Shown: piece by piece, positions 24,111-36,124 of the stretch | How the letters are laid out: each line of letters opens with the position of its first letter | How positions within the stretch are numbered: position 1 is the stretch's first letter | Assembly (NCBI GenBank): GCA_002914845.1 | Contig: JXTC01000009.1 | Location: forward strand, 1,707,177-1,771,176 | Direction of reading: 5' to 3' | DNA: 64,000 nucleotides | From: Trema orientale | Taxonomy: Eukaryota > Streptophyta > Magnoliopsida > Rosales > Cannabaceae | Translations under genes and position numbers: made by a program | The notes under the pieces: model-generated | Told to the model about the DNA's origin: nothing | The model's input: the letters and a program-made list of their open reading frames with translations, nothing else | Databases searched by the model: none

Positions 24111-24509
24111 AACTCTTGTCTCCCGATAATGAATATACCTAAAACAATGCGTTGTAATAGGAAAAAGTTCCAAATGCACAATTCAGAAACTAGATGCAAA
24201 GTAGCGTAAAGACATGAGATAAAAAAGGTCGCTTAATACTCGATCATAGAAAATAGTTCGGTTTCTTAAGTAGACTGCAGTACTGCACGATAAATGCTTA
24301 AAGATAAATGCTAAAAACATCAATATAGCTCCATTAAACTAACAAAACAAAGTGCAACTTGGTTCAAGACTAATTATGAGTAAACTACTACTAGCTTTAT
24401 TTATAGCACTTAATGAGAAATTAATAGGTTTCAATAAACTATGAGTTACTTTTTCCTTTCCCTTTTTTGTTTTGGCACAAAGAACAACTCAACACTCGCA
24501 GTAAATAGC

Positions 24510-27500
24510 TCATTCAGTTGCCTTCCCTTTGCGCCGGCTACTGCTGCTTGTTTCCAACAAGTAGCAAACCATAGAATTAACATCATCCCCAAATATACTG
24601 TAAGCCTCAATCACCTGCAGGTAGCTGAATCCCATTGATAGCACCGTTTGCATGCTGCTGCTAAGGACAGAATCTTGGAAACCACTGTCCCTTCCCCTTT
24701 CCCCCTTCAACTCGCTGCCTGATGATCCTGTTGCATATAACTATCATTAACGACACATCATAAACAAATACAAAATTCTTCAAATCCACAACCAAAAACA
24801 GCATCTAATTGAATGAATAATGACATAAGCATTTCGGAAATAAATCCTTAATTAGAATAAGGTATAATAATTAATAATAACAAATATGTCTGACTCCGTA
24901 TTCTGTGGTAGCAAACAAATTCTCCTAACAGCATCATGGAATCAAATTCTATGGAGGAAAAAAAAAGGGGGGGGGGGGGAGAAACGCACTAGCTCCAGAA
25001 GATGATGGCTCAGCGTTGGAAGTAGAAGATTCTCTACAGCCAATTCGTTGCTTAAAGGTAACATCTGCAAGATACTCAGCTCTTGATGCTTCCATCACCA
25101 TGCGTTCGATTTCCTTCTCAGTAAGTTCGAGATCTGAATAAAATCGTCCCTCTGCTAGAAGAGCCTGAAAGTAAAAGAAATGTCCTTGATATGATAGATC
25201 AAATATTCAAGCAAATAATATTGCAACAAAATCAAAGCGCTTACATTATCTATCTGTTGGTCTTGTTGAGCTTTAATAGCAGCCTTAACTTGATCCTTGT
25301 CAACATTTGTCTGCATCGTAAACCCAAACAGAGGTCATTTGGAATTCAACCAATAAATACAACTCGATTGTTTTTAAAATATGCACGCAGTTCTTAAACT
25401 CAAGCTGCACTAGCCAAATGTACCCACCTAACGGAATTGCCAGAAACAATGCACCAATACAAAAACGCAAGCATTGCAAAATCTTACATCCATCTCTTTA
25501 TTAGATAAACAAATATATTTTCAGTATCGTATCTACCTCTTCCATTTGTAATGAGACCAAAATTAAACATAAAGGAAACAAATAAAACATACCCCACGAA
25601 GAGAACTGAACCCAAGCCCTGCACCAATCGTTAATCGACGTGGGTCAACAAGAGCGTTGTAATGATTTCCATGATGATAACTTAGCCGTATGGGTGGTGT
25701 ATCGGTATTATAGTTTCCATGGAAGATGTTGATGGGTTCTAAATCACAAAAAGAAGTTAGCCAGAGCAGTCGAATTTTCGAAAGAGCAAATGTTTGAAGT
25801 AAGCTAGAATCAATATTCACCAAAAATAAAAGCAGCACCTGTGCCATATGAATAAATATGGATGGGCCTATTGTACATTTCAGATAAGGCTTGGATCTCC
25901 GCATTATTTCCATAGACCTGCCATATTACACAAAAATCAACACACATGCATACTTATAAAATGAATAAATAAATAAAATTTAAACTCGAACACATGCAAG
26001 ATTATTAAATTTGAAGATAAAACAAATTTTACAACTTCTAATAGTTGAAAGGAATATTCATGTTGTCCTGATCATTTTTCTTGTTTCACTTTTTCAGAGT
26101 ATCATGATTGTATTTGTAATTATCATTTGCTAAAGTACATAACTAAATATGCACCATTCCTAAAAGTGCAAATTTGCTATTTTTCCATAACTTGACAAAA
26201 CAATGATTTATGAAAATAAGATCTTAAGAGGCACTTGCCAATCAAATTAACAATTTTCACCATTTTTAACCAAAGTCGAAAAAAAACTAGGATAACACAA
26301 ACAGCATAGTGATCAGGCATCTCTAAGACTTCAATGGCACAGCTTGCTTGTGAATTGGTGCAAACGAAAAGTCCTCAACTTGCTCTTTCACCTTCTTGGT
26401 GTGTGATGTGTAAGAAAGGTTGTGAAACATTGGACCACTTGCTTTTGCATTGTAGTGTGGCCGGATCATATTAGGCTAAATTGTTAATAGAAGCTGATTT
26501 TGCTTGGGTGTTACCTGAAAGTTGTGGGGGATTAATGATTGAGAAGTCTATCGGCTTTGGGAATAGCAAGATGGCAGCTGTAATGTGGAAGTGTGTGGCA
26601 GTGGCAATCTTATGAGTTATATGGCTGGAAAGAAACAATCGTATCTTTGAAGATAAAGAGATGGATTTGCTATCATTGTGGTAGAAAATTAAGTTTTTAG
26701 CTTCTCTTTGGGCTTCAGTGGCAAAGGAATTTAAGGATTTTCCTCTTTCTTTAATTACTTTAAGTTGGAAAAACACTATGTTTACCGGTGGTTAGATTTG
26801 TGTTTGCTATTTCAGATCTTGTTATGTGTTTTATTTTTATGTTTATAATGTTGGAGGATGCCTTATCCTTGGTTTATTGTACTTTCTATTTTTGATCATC
26901 AATAAAAGGTTTGTCTCTTATCCCAAAAAGGAAAAAAAAAAAAGAAGACTTCAATGGCACAGCTAGGCAACTGCTTCCTTTCCTCTCTTAATAGTTCAAG
27001 TCACTAGCAACATGTTAATGTTACTTTCCAAACCATGACGTCAAGTGGAGGCATAACATTCCAACTTTCCACATACAGTAATACATATTGAATAAATTAG
27101 CATTTGAGAAAACAGCATTCCAGATAACAATCCTACATACCTTGTCTCTTCTTTTCCTCTTACAATAAGATGTAAAGCCCTCAGTTATAAATTGAGAAAA
27201 ATGGTCTCTCTCTCGCTCCTGGATGAGTGTTAGAATCAGCATCAGTAGGTAAAAACACCAAATCCTCAGTATAGCTTATTAGTGCAACTTAAAGCAACAA
27301 GCTCAAAATTAACAGAAACTCCCAAGCTTGGTTAAGGACCCTAAAAGATAACAACTGCAAGCCATGTTTAAGATTTAATACAGTATAGTTGCTATGGTAG
27401 CTACAAGCCTACAAGATTAGTCTTGGAAATGTGTCCAGGTAGCCAAAAACCAGCGCTTGAAGAGTAACATGAATAAACAAATAAGAACTTCAAATATATC

Positions 27501-30482
27501 CCACACAATGTAAATAATGTTACCATACTCAAAAAATTCAAGGAAAGAAAGAAAAAAGAAAAAAGCATGCACAATAAGATCATTTCTAATTGGTTTCAAA
27601 CTACTAAGGAAACAAATCCCAAATCAACCAAAACATCAACATCTCTTCCGAGAAAAAAAAAAATACACAAATAAAAAATAAAATAGGTACAAGAACATCC
27701 TCAAAGCCTTTTCCTTTTGGATACCCTTTTGAGCCTCAAGGCATTTGAGGCCCCCTCATTTACCCTATGCTTTTTGAGTTCTGCATCAAATAAAAGAAAA
27801 AAGCATCTTCCTTTTTTATATATATAAAAGAAACTGTTAATTTAAACTGGTAAATTAATACAAGGGGAGTTGGCTTCTTCTTTTTTTGTTTGTTTCATCT
27901 AGTCTTCTCTCTATTTCTTCTTTCATACTCCGCTGGTGATTTTATTGTCAGAGGCCAACCGCCAGCACTCCTGCCAGCACTCCCTATTTTTCAACCTCCC
28001 ATTTTATATTCAGTTACTTGGGTGTTGTTCTGCTATACATCTGTCAATAATCTATATTTTGTGTTTGATAAATTAACAGAGATGAGTACATCCATCGTGC
28101 ACCAAATTATGCCAACGTGAATTATGACTATGACTACGATTTCATAGAAACCTTAAGCTTATAGGAATTACTGTGCAAGTTTTACTTCAGAATGTTTTCT
28201 TCTGTTTCATAAAGGGTTTTCTCCTTCAACGGTGTGTAGATCTATTTCAGAAGGGGATGGGGCCATAAAGGAACAGTAGATGCAACAAGTTTTGGAATTC
28301 AGCATGCTTAGCTGTCTGTAGGTCTTTGTGGCTGGAAAGGAACAAAAGAATATTTGACTATAAACAAGAAAACATATGTTCTTCGTGGGACGGTATTCGA
28401 TTATGGGTGGCTTTATGGGTTGTTGTTACTATTTACTAAAGATTTTAAAAACCTACTTTTTCAAGTTTGGTTAGGGAGAGGAGTTCTATCCTGTAATTTG
28501 GGGACATCTTGTCCCTAAATTTTGTTCCTACCAGTCAATAATTATCAATATTGGCGATTGTTTCCTGACCAAAAAATGAAGAAGAGTTGTTTCCTCTATT
28601 ATGGTATTCATAGTGATGCTGTGAAGCTTATGCCTCGCCTCACAATTACAAAGTGCTTCAATACACAGATTAGCATTCTAAGCACTGCTCATAGGTGAAC
28701 ATATACAAACTTGTATTTCTAACTCATCACTTCTCTAAGACACGCCTCCTATTCCACATAACAGCCAAATAATAAAATAAAATTTTACTCCTTTACCATC
28801 GACCAAAAGATCCAACATTCACACAACCAATCAAACTTTAGAAATCATTCAAAACTGCATACACAATACAGAACACTTCTACGTAATAATAAAGCATGAT
28901 CAGAGCCCACACTCATATCATGGCATGTTTCCCAACAACCTCATTATTGCAAAAGAAAAAAAAATCCAAAACAAGACCAAATAGCAATGGCTGTTCTTTA
29001 TTTCTATGAAGAAAATAACTTAAAATTTCTCTTCTTTATTTCTATGAAGAAAATAACTTAAAATTTCTCTTCTTAGATGCAGAGAATGCCAGTATTCATA
29101 AGAAATAAAAAGCTTTCGATTCAATTTATATCATGCCTTAGTAGTAACAAAATATGGATAGTAATTTTCTGCAGTGCATAGGATGAGAAAAGAACATACG
29201 ATATTAAGATGAGTATTCACATAACATAGCTTACCATGTAATCAATGCACATTTGCCTCATCAACTCATATGCTTCAGAATCCCCATAAACTTGATCTGC
29301 AACAGCACGAAAGAGACAATTCCCATCCTCAAGCATTCTTTTGACTTCTAAACCTTTTGAACGTCTGATATCAATCTCAAATTGCCGTTCTCGTTCCTGA
29401 AATAGATGAACAAATGGCAACTTTAAACTACCGTTCAAAGCAACCAAAAGCTCTTTTATAATAACATCATAGAGCCTATGATTTAAAATTTAAAATCGCG
29501 CAGAGGAAGGAATATGAACCATAAAACCCACAAGAGGATGAAAAAATAAAACTGTATAGGGGGGAGAATTAGAGGTAACAAGAACACATACATTTTCCAG
29601 GGTGAAAATGTATAGCTAGGAACTTTAGCATAGCAGATAAAGTAAAATTAGAAATATCCAAACTATAAATGAAAGAACCGAAAAAAACAAAAGGCAGGAA
29701 AAAGAAGACTTTATGTTCCACAATGGTTAATTCGTTCCAAAGCAAAAAGAAAATAATGCCACACAAACCAAAAAGAATAATAGATTAGACAGGCAGAAAC
29801 TCACAATATCGTCATACAAAGATAGAGAGCAAGGATTCTGTTCATCAGCACTATTGTACCCCTCGCTTTCAACATGAGACCTAGGAGAGGAAGGCCGTGA
29901 TCCAGTGGGTGAAGTCCTAGTTGAAACAACAGGCCAAGCAACCCCTCTTCTAGATGGTCCGATCCGTGTTGCGTTCGAACTTCCTGAGATAAATCTCCTC
30001 GAGTTTGATGCAGAAGGTTTTGGGGGTGGGATAGGAGGCGGTGGCGGCTGCGAACCTCCAATGACATTCTGCTGAGAATCCCCACTTAAGTCTTCATTTG
30101 CAGCTGCCCCTCTCTCCAAAGTTCTCAACCCACTCGAACTTTTCGTCGTTTCCCCTTGATCCACAATATCATCATTACCGACTTTCTCACTATCAGCAAT
30201 TTCATCACTTGAAGTCTCATTCTGCTCTATGTGAAAGCTTACATCGTCACTCTTCACATCCCTACTATTACTACTCTCAATAAGCTTATCCACAACCACT
30301 TGTTCCTGCACCTCCTCGCCAATTTCCTCATTTTTCACAGCAGAAACAACCTCAGAAGGATTAACTTGTGGCTCAGCGCGGGCTGGAGCCGAAGAAGAAG
30401 CAGGCAAGGAAGAAGAACGGCTCGGGTTCGAAGAAGAAGTACTGGAGGAAGAGGAACCTCGCTGAACCAAAATCCGAGTCAT
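24510..30482 (-). CDS. OTLD1: OTU-domain deubiquitinase (OTLD1/OTU6-like)
   Basis: Eight coding exons: 30482-29805, 29396-29235, 27218-27141, 25917-25839, 25738-25593, 25310-25245, 25164-24990 and 24727-24510. They splice in frame at GT..AG borders to 533 aa. The first exon encodes a low-complexity Ser/Pro-rich N-terminus. The OTU cysteine-protease core runs from about 227 to 381, with the catalytic DGNC motif (D250, C253) and the HHGNHYN motif (likely catalytic H358). The C-terminus has a UBA-like segment (MGFSYLQVIEAYSIFG). Arabidopsis OTLD1 removes ubiquitin from histone H2B and acts with a lysine demethylase in gene silencing. That role is inferred here by family. Two introns carry antisense LINE fragments, and a 13-G run on the plus strand lies about 10 bases beyond the exon-7 donor. 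All key residues are present. Confidence 0.95.
26325..26964 (+). mobile_element. 5'-truncated LINE in an OTLD1 intron, perfect 20-bp TSD
   Basis: The inserted body is 26345-26944, on the plus strand and thus antisense to OTLD1, in the intron between coding exons 3 and 4. The coding text is the C-terminal zinc-knuckle region of plant LINEs (SPSWCVMCKKGCETLDHLLL), then VIWLERNNRIFEDKEMD and an A-rich tail at 26931-26946. Several stops make it non-functional. The 20-base target duplication AAGACTTCAATGGCACAGCT flanks it without a mismatch (26325-26344, 26945-26964), so the insertion is relatively young. Confidence 0.9.
28190..28580 (+). mobile_element. LINE 3' fragment in an OTLD1 intron
   Basis: Plus-strand text SLWLERNKRIFDYKQE and WDGIRLWVALWV matches the tail of the same kind of LINE as 26345-26944, followed by a diverged 3' untranslated part. 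It is broken by stops and lacks clear target duplications. It lies in the intron between coding exons 2 and 3, again antisense to the gene. Confidence 0.7.
28994..29074. repeat. 40-bp tandem duplication in an OTLD1 intron
   Basis: The unit containing TTTATTTCTATGAAGAAAA and TAACTTAAAATTTCTCTTC is present twice head to tail without a difference that I can see. It is intronic and non-coding. Confidence 0.85.
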
Positions 30483-31177
30483 GGTATTCGATGGTTATTG
30501 TCTCCACCAGAAACTCTAGTCCAATCTCCCTCTATTTCTCTCTCTCTCTCTCCCTGCCGGAACCCTCGGAAATTAGAGACCCAAATCCCTATTCATAGGT
30601 TTGTCACGCGTCCTGGCCTTGGGAAGTGTCACGCCAATCCCTTGGCTCAAAGATTTCTTCCTTCCCAGTGCCTTCTTCTCCTCGCAAAACGATCTCTGCA
30701 TTCCCCTAACAATTCTCATGAGACCCAGACCTCCAAATTTAAACAATAAAAGCCTCTAAGGTACTTGAATTTTACCCGAAAATCGCGAAAAATACTCCTT
30801 TGGAATCCCCAGTCTGCAAGAAAAACCATACATTTCTAAGAAAATCAGCCCAAAAAATTAAGTACTTACTAAAGAAAATAAACATGAAAATACTTCGAAA
30901 AGAAACAAAGACAACTACAGTATGACTGAAACAAAAATTCTCATTTCAGCGATAAAGATACAAAAATAAAAATACGCAACCAAGCAAAAGATTTAACAAG
31001 CTATCATCAAATCCAAATAACTCCCTAAATATTGAATTGAATTGAATGGAAAGACTTGGAATAGTATCGATTGTAAATCTCAAAACATAAAACACAAAAA
31101 AGGATATGATTACTACCACTCAGATTCCAAAACCAATCTCAAAGTCAATAAAGTGGAATTTGCGGAGAGAAACTTAC

Positions 31178-31290
31178 GGATTCAAGAAAATCCCTGAGAA
31201 AAGTGGCTATATTTGGCCCCAAATTGACGAAGAGACCAACATTCAAGCCAAAATTTGGCGTTTGATTGGGAAATTGCAAAGTTAGGGTTT
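31178..31290 (-). other. Putative 5' untranslated exon of OTLD1
   Basis: A strong donor (AATCC|GTAAGTTT on the minus strand, exon edge 31178) follows GC-richer leader-like sequence about 700 bp upstream of the OTLD1 ATG. The region just above the ATG is CT-rich (about 30527-30555). This suggests a leader intron. The acceptor is not resolved. Confidence 0.45.
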
Positions 31291-31572
31291 CAAATCTCAA
31301 GCGTTTAGGGATTTTATTTTATTTTATTTTATTTTTACAGGTTAAGAATATAGGAAGGAAGATGGGAATTGGGAATCGGGGACTGGGGAAGAGAAGAGAA
31401 CCAAGGGATGCTTATGCTTTGCTTTGCTTGCTTTGTTTCTTTCGTTTTTACTTTTTCCTTGATTCATTTCTTTTAATTACCATTTATCGGCAAGTCACGT
31501 GAGGCTCACGTGTCATTTTCCATGTCAAATTTGCTGCAGATAGTAGATAAAAGTCCCACATTTTTAAAACCA

Positions 31573-31722
31573 ACTGGGACTAGCTCAGTTGGTCCAAGTT
31601 TAAGGGATGTGTGTGTGAGTTTGGGAGGGTCAGGGGTTCAAATCTTGGTAGAGTGTATTTAGAAATATGTAGAATGTATCTTATATATTTGTCGAATTGA
31701 GATTATGGGTGAGAAAAAAAGT
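31573..31722 (+). mobile_element. tRNA-derived SINE
   Basis: Begins with tRNA-like text GGGACTAGCTCAGTTGG (A box at 31581-31592) and carries a B box GGTTCAAATC at 31635-31644. A short unrelated body and a small A-run (31714-31720) follow. Spacing and lack of a cloverleaf rule out a functional tRNA. This layout is typical of plant SINEs transcribed by RNA polymerase III. The exact 3' end is uncertain. Confidence 0.75.
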
Positions 31723-31819
31723 CTGACCATTTGACTAATCATATCGATTAACAAGCCAAATAACTCAAAAAAAGTCTGACCATTTGACTAACCATATCGA
31801 TTAACAAGCTAAATAACTC
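31714..31819. repeat. 53-bp tandem duplication beside the SINE
   Basis: Two head-to-tail copies of a unit beginning AAAAAAAGTCTGACCATTTG and ending AAATAACTC, differing at two positions by eye. The duplication begins within the A-rich end of the SINE. Confidence 0.85.
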
Positions 31820-32194
31820 GATCATTAAATATTTGGTCGGGTTAGATCTTATTCCAACTCAACCATCCAGTATTTGACTAGACTAATTGTCGGTTTTAAT
31901 CTTTAATGCAACCCAAACAGACCAAGCAAGCAAGATAATACTTAGTGTTTTATTTGTTTACATGCATAACTGTATTTTTAAGATGCAAATTTATTTAAAA
32001 AAAGATAAATTTTAACTTGAAACCCAAATGATTCTGTCTTCTTTCTTCAACTTAAACCCAAATGGACAACTTTGAAACCCCAAACCCCACAAGTATTGGC
32101 CTTTTGGTAATTTTATTTTTTTAAAAAGAAATTAATTCGGGTTAAACCGACCAAAACTTTAGGCACATTATGAATGAAATCCTCAATTTATTGA

Positions 32195-32545
32195 ACAAGG
32201 TTTAGATTGCAAAAGTTAATTACAAAAAGAACTATCCTCAAATTTAGGTATTTTGTAATTTTGTTCTCAGAGTTTGGAATCTATAAAATAATTTACTTTT
32301 TTGGATTATTTTTGCAATGATAAGACAATAATACCCTCCAAATTAAGGACAATAGCAAAGAAGAACCTAATTTTGATAGAGGATATTATTGTCTTTTCTT
32401 TACTAAAATTAGTCAAAAAAATTAATTCATATCGATTTTCACAAATTTTTAATATAAAAGTATTATTTTACAAAGTCCAAATCTTAGGGTTAAAATTGCA
32501 AATTACTCAAACTTTGGAGTTTTTTTTGCAATTAACCATTTTGAT
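32195..32545. repeat. AT-rich foldback element
   Basis: Left text (GTTAATTACAAAAAGAACT, TTTTGTAATTTTG, GAGTTTGGAAT) resembles the reverse complement of the right text (GGTTAATTGCAAAAAAAACT, AATTTGCAATTTT, GATTTGGACT). The 85-codon plus-strand frame across it (32301-32558) comes from this repeat and shows no domain. Confidence 0.5.
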
Positions 32546-32597
32546 AATTTTTTGTTGACTTTTGCCAATATTTTATTTGAACTTTGATAATAGAAAG

Positions 32598-33875
32598 AGA
32601 GATTTCTAGTGGAAGAGGGTCATTTTCGCTCCTACCATAGGAGGACTTTTTTATTCGTTTGATGTAAACGGGTGCTTATCAGCAAAATGAGAGTATATAT
32701 CATTTCATACATTGCACTACACAGAAACAAAACTCAAACAAAATGAAAAAGTCTGTTTCTTTCCCTAATCTTCTTCCTCGCAAAACTAAAGATTTTCGGT
32801 CCCCAACTCATCTTTAACCTTAGCCACGGAGATGATACTCTCACCAAGAAAAAATTCAAAAATAAAAATTAGATTTCCTTCACTTGCTCTACCATCCATG
32901 ATTTACATCTTGAATTTAATTAATTTCTTCTACACTCCTTAATTCTTATTCTGGCTTTATCTTTTGTGTTTCTCATAAGTGTATCGTTTAGGCATTAGTT
33001 GACATATTCAGAATTTATTTCTTCATTTACCTCTAATTAGTCTCCTAACTTAGAGTTTTGGACCTTTTTGATGCCTAAACTAATGGGTTAAGTTATTTCC
33101 CGTGATTGTATTGATTAGTCTCTACATATTTGTGGATTTGGACTTTGATCTATGGTTTTTTTTTAACCATTTTCCCTAAAAAAAAAAAGGTAAACATAGA
33201 TTTGCATTTTATCTCACAAGTTGAATCACACATTAAAAAAAAAAAAAAAATGCACACACACACACCTCAGATCCACACCTGATTGTTAGAACTTGGAAAA
33301 GTAAAACTAGAATAAAAGAAATTAAAATAGACAGATTTTTCTTTTTAAAGGTAAAATTTTTAATGGATTACAATTATCCCCTTTTGTATACTAGACACCA
33401 TGATTCTCATATGAATGGCCTTAGTTTTATACTCCGTCGGATACAACGAATACAGAAGCATCGGTTCTTAATTCTTCTCATAAAATCCTTTATTTTCTAT
33501 GAGATTTCAGAGAGCAAATCCTTTATTTTCTATGAGATTTCAGAGAGCAAAATCACTCTTGATCATTTCATAGTGATCTGATTCTTCTAGTATTTAGACT
33601 TGTGATAGGCGAAGCAGACCACAAGCAATTCTCTCCCAATATGTGTTCTTCTTATTTTCTTTCTCTTGTCTTTTATGAGTTTCTATTTCTTGAACTGAAC
33701 TTAACTAATTATGGGAAAAACTAACTCATATTTCTTGAACTGAACTTAACTAATTATGGGAAAAACTTTAGTATGATAAGTTGCATGTATGGTATAGTTT
33801 TTAGATTTCATCAAACGGGTAAAAAAGTCTTCCTATGGTAGGAGTAAAAATACCCCTCCTACACTAGAATTCTCC
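32598..33875. mobile_element. Non-autonomous Mutator-like element, 1.28 kb, perfect 9-bp TSD
   Basis: Terminal inverted repeats of about 70 bp: the left end contains CTCCTACCATAGGAGGACTT and the right end reads CTCCTACCATAGGAAGACTT in reverse complement. AATAGAAAG flanks both sides exactly (32589-32597, 33876-33884). The interior carries no transposase. It includes two small direct duplications (about 33481-33546 and 33684-33769) and GC-richer text around 32758-32850 that could be captured host sequence, unidentified. A nearly equal-sized element with different termini starts 489 bp to the right. Confidence 0.85.
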
Positions 33876-34363
33876 AATAGAAAGATGCATGTGATTAGAC
33901 CTGCAAAAAAGGGGGCCGCTTGGCTTGGATTGAACGGGCCGGGGAGGAGTAGTAGGCCATCCTAACTCGGCCCATTTTTGCAAGTCTACGCATGATCCAA
34001 TAGTTAAATTATTTGTTTAACAAAGTGGCAAACATAAATACCAAATACTCACAGTTTTACATCTATTCTCAAAATATTATCATTTATCTCTTCAACGAGG
34101 AGGGGTTGAGATTTGGTGTTTAGTTGTAGGGTTATAAAGGTAGTTAGGCTAATAAAGTAATTTTGATTAAGGATAATAGTGTTATTTACTAACATAATTT
34201 CAACCAAATCTCATCTACGGGATTATTTTTCACCTAAGTTTGACCAAATCTTATCTATGATTAGCCAAGCATAAAGAAAAATTTGTTGCTGCTTGGATAG
34301 ACACGATAATGCATTTTAGGAATCAACAAATAAGTAAAAATTTATAGTTCTGTATAACTAATA

Positions 34364-35610
34364 GGGATAATACCATCTGGGTCCTCAACCTTTCCCTTGT
34401 GTATCACTTAAGTCCCCATGTTTTATTTTGTAACTTTTGAGTTCTCAAACTAATTTTTTTTATCACACGTTATTCATTCTGGCTATTTTCATTTAAAAAG
34501 GCCATGAAAACCCAACATACTGGGCATGTGATCTATTTTCCAGAGCTAAAAAATGGAAATATGAAGCCAAAATAAATTTAGGAATTGATTCATCTTCTTC
34601 ATCAATCTTATCTAAAGAAAGATTTTGGAGGAAAATCTAGGTTTTAAATGTGCAGATTTGCCTTGCAATTAATGGGAGCTACATGTTAAATCAAACTGAG
34701 TCATTAAAATTCAAAATCACTCTACCAAAATGAGAACTATCTTCTTACTTGAATTTGTATTAGTGTTGTTGCTGTGTTATTTATAGATGGCCGTCTCTAT
34801 TTTGCTCGCTTGCTCAAAAAACAAAAGTCAGTCTTGGTATATGTTCAATTCGTAATTTTTTTTTTTAAAAAAAGGTTGGTGATCACTTGGTATTATTCTT
34901 AAAATTATTCTCATTCGACTAGATTCATATCATTTTGCTGAAATATATATATATAAACAATTTTTTGGTGAAAATAGTTTGCCCAAGCGTTCTTCTTCAT
35001 CTCATCTCTTTGTTCTTTTAATTCTTTTATCAATTGTAATCTCTCTATATATATTCGTTGCCTACAAATTTTTAATTCTGGGTTATTTCCCAGGTAACCT
35101 TCATGTTGGTCCAATTAAGAAAAATGGAAAGGGTTGTTTTGTTTGTGTTATCATAGAACTCTGTTACTTTCTTTATTGATAAATAATATTATACATATAT
35201 TCGTTGCTTGTATTTTTTTTTTTTATGAGTGGATTAATTTCAGTGTAGATCTTATTTATCAGTAAAATTGATTAGGATATTATTGAATTACAAGTGCAAT
35301 TGCCTTATGTATAACATCAAGTAAAAGCTTAAGGAAGCTGTTTTTGAGGGGAAAGAGGCACAAAGATGGTAGAGCGGCTGATCATTGTCGAAAAACAGAA
35401 GATATTTTATTCTTCTTTTGAAAAATTTAATCAAATATTATTAAAAATTATTCATGTTGAGTTGTCACAATTTTTTTAGACGGAAATAGTTAAAAGGATT
35501 AATGTGTGATGAAAAACATTAGTCTGAGAACTTAAAAGCTATAAAATAAAGAATAGAGTCTCAAGTGAAAAATAAGGGAAAGGTTGAGGACTCTAGGGTG
35601 ATATTATTCC
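34364..35610. mobile_element. Non-autonomous Mutator-like element, 1.25 kb, perfect 9-bp TSD
   Basis: Inverted termini extend for at least 130 bp with substitutions. Both contain TCCTCAACCTTTCCCTT close to the end, and further in AGTTCTCA-type and ATCACAC text. TAACTAATA flanks both sides exactly (34355-34363, 35611-35619). No transposase is present. The interior includes a 67-codon minus-strand ORF (34911-35114) with a charged, helix-like stretch (YIERLQLIKELKEQRDEMKK). That ORF may be a piece of host gene carried by the element (Pack-MULE style) or chance coding. Confidence 0.85.
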
Positions 35611-35932
35611 TAACTAATATGTTTCTGTTTTAATTTTGTTAGCATTAACACATTCATATCGACAAGGTTGAGAGTTCATATTTGACATTGAAAAAATACA
35701 ATAGATCAAGCCAACAGAGGTTTAGAGCTTGTAGACTAAAATACATTCATTATTTGAGTTACAAAATAGCTATATTAAGGCTTTATTTGAGAAAAGTTTG
35801 CATGTTATGGAACACAAATTTAAACCTACAGAATTTAAAGAATTTCAAAATTTTGTATCTATTCATGCTTTGAACTTACTTGCCGAGTTAAAATGAGTAA
35901 ATTCAGCTGGTGTGGATATTTCAACACGTAAT

Positions 35933-36124
35933 GGGCCTGTTTGGCATAGCTTTCAAAGATTTTTTGGAGTCTAAAAGTTACTTTCGGGGGTGTTTGGATG
36001 AATTGTCAGAAGATATTTTTTTAATTAGAAGATCTTTTTAATGAAGCATGGACTCACTAGCTTTTACAGGAAGATCTTCTGAAGCTTTTACTCCAGAAAG
36101 TAAAAACTATCCCAAACGGGCCCA
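35933..36124. mobile_element. Small inverted-repeat MITE
   Basis: Termini GGGCCTGTTTGGCATAG and, in reverse complement, GGGCCCGTTTGGGATAG, a style seen in plant hAT and PIF/Harbinger MITEs. The interior has repeated AGAAGATCTTC-like words. A possible 3-bp direct repeat (AAT) flanks it; the superfamily is undecided. No coding capacity. Confidence 0.7.

Noticed and set aside
29801-30749. Frames on both strands overlapping OTLD1 exon 1 and its leader
   Set aside because: Low-complexity Ser/His-rich shadows of the serine-rich first exon; no conserved motif or gene structure.
31573-31650. tRNA gene at the A/B-box pair near 31.58 kb
   Set aside because: The boxes are present but acceptor and anticodon stems do not form and the spacing is SINE-like, so it is called a SINE.
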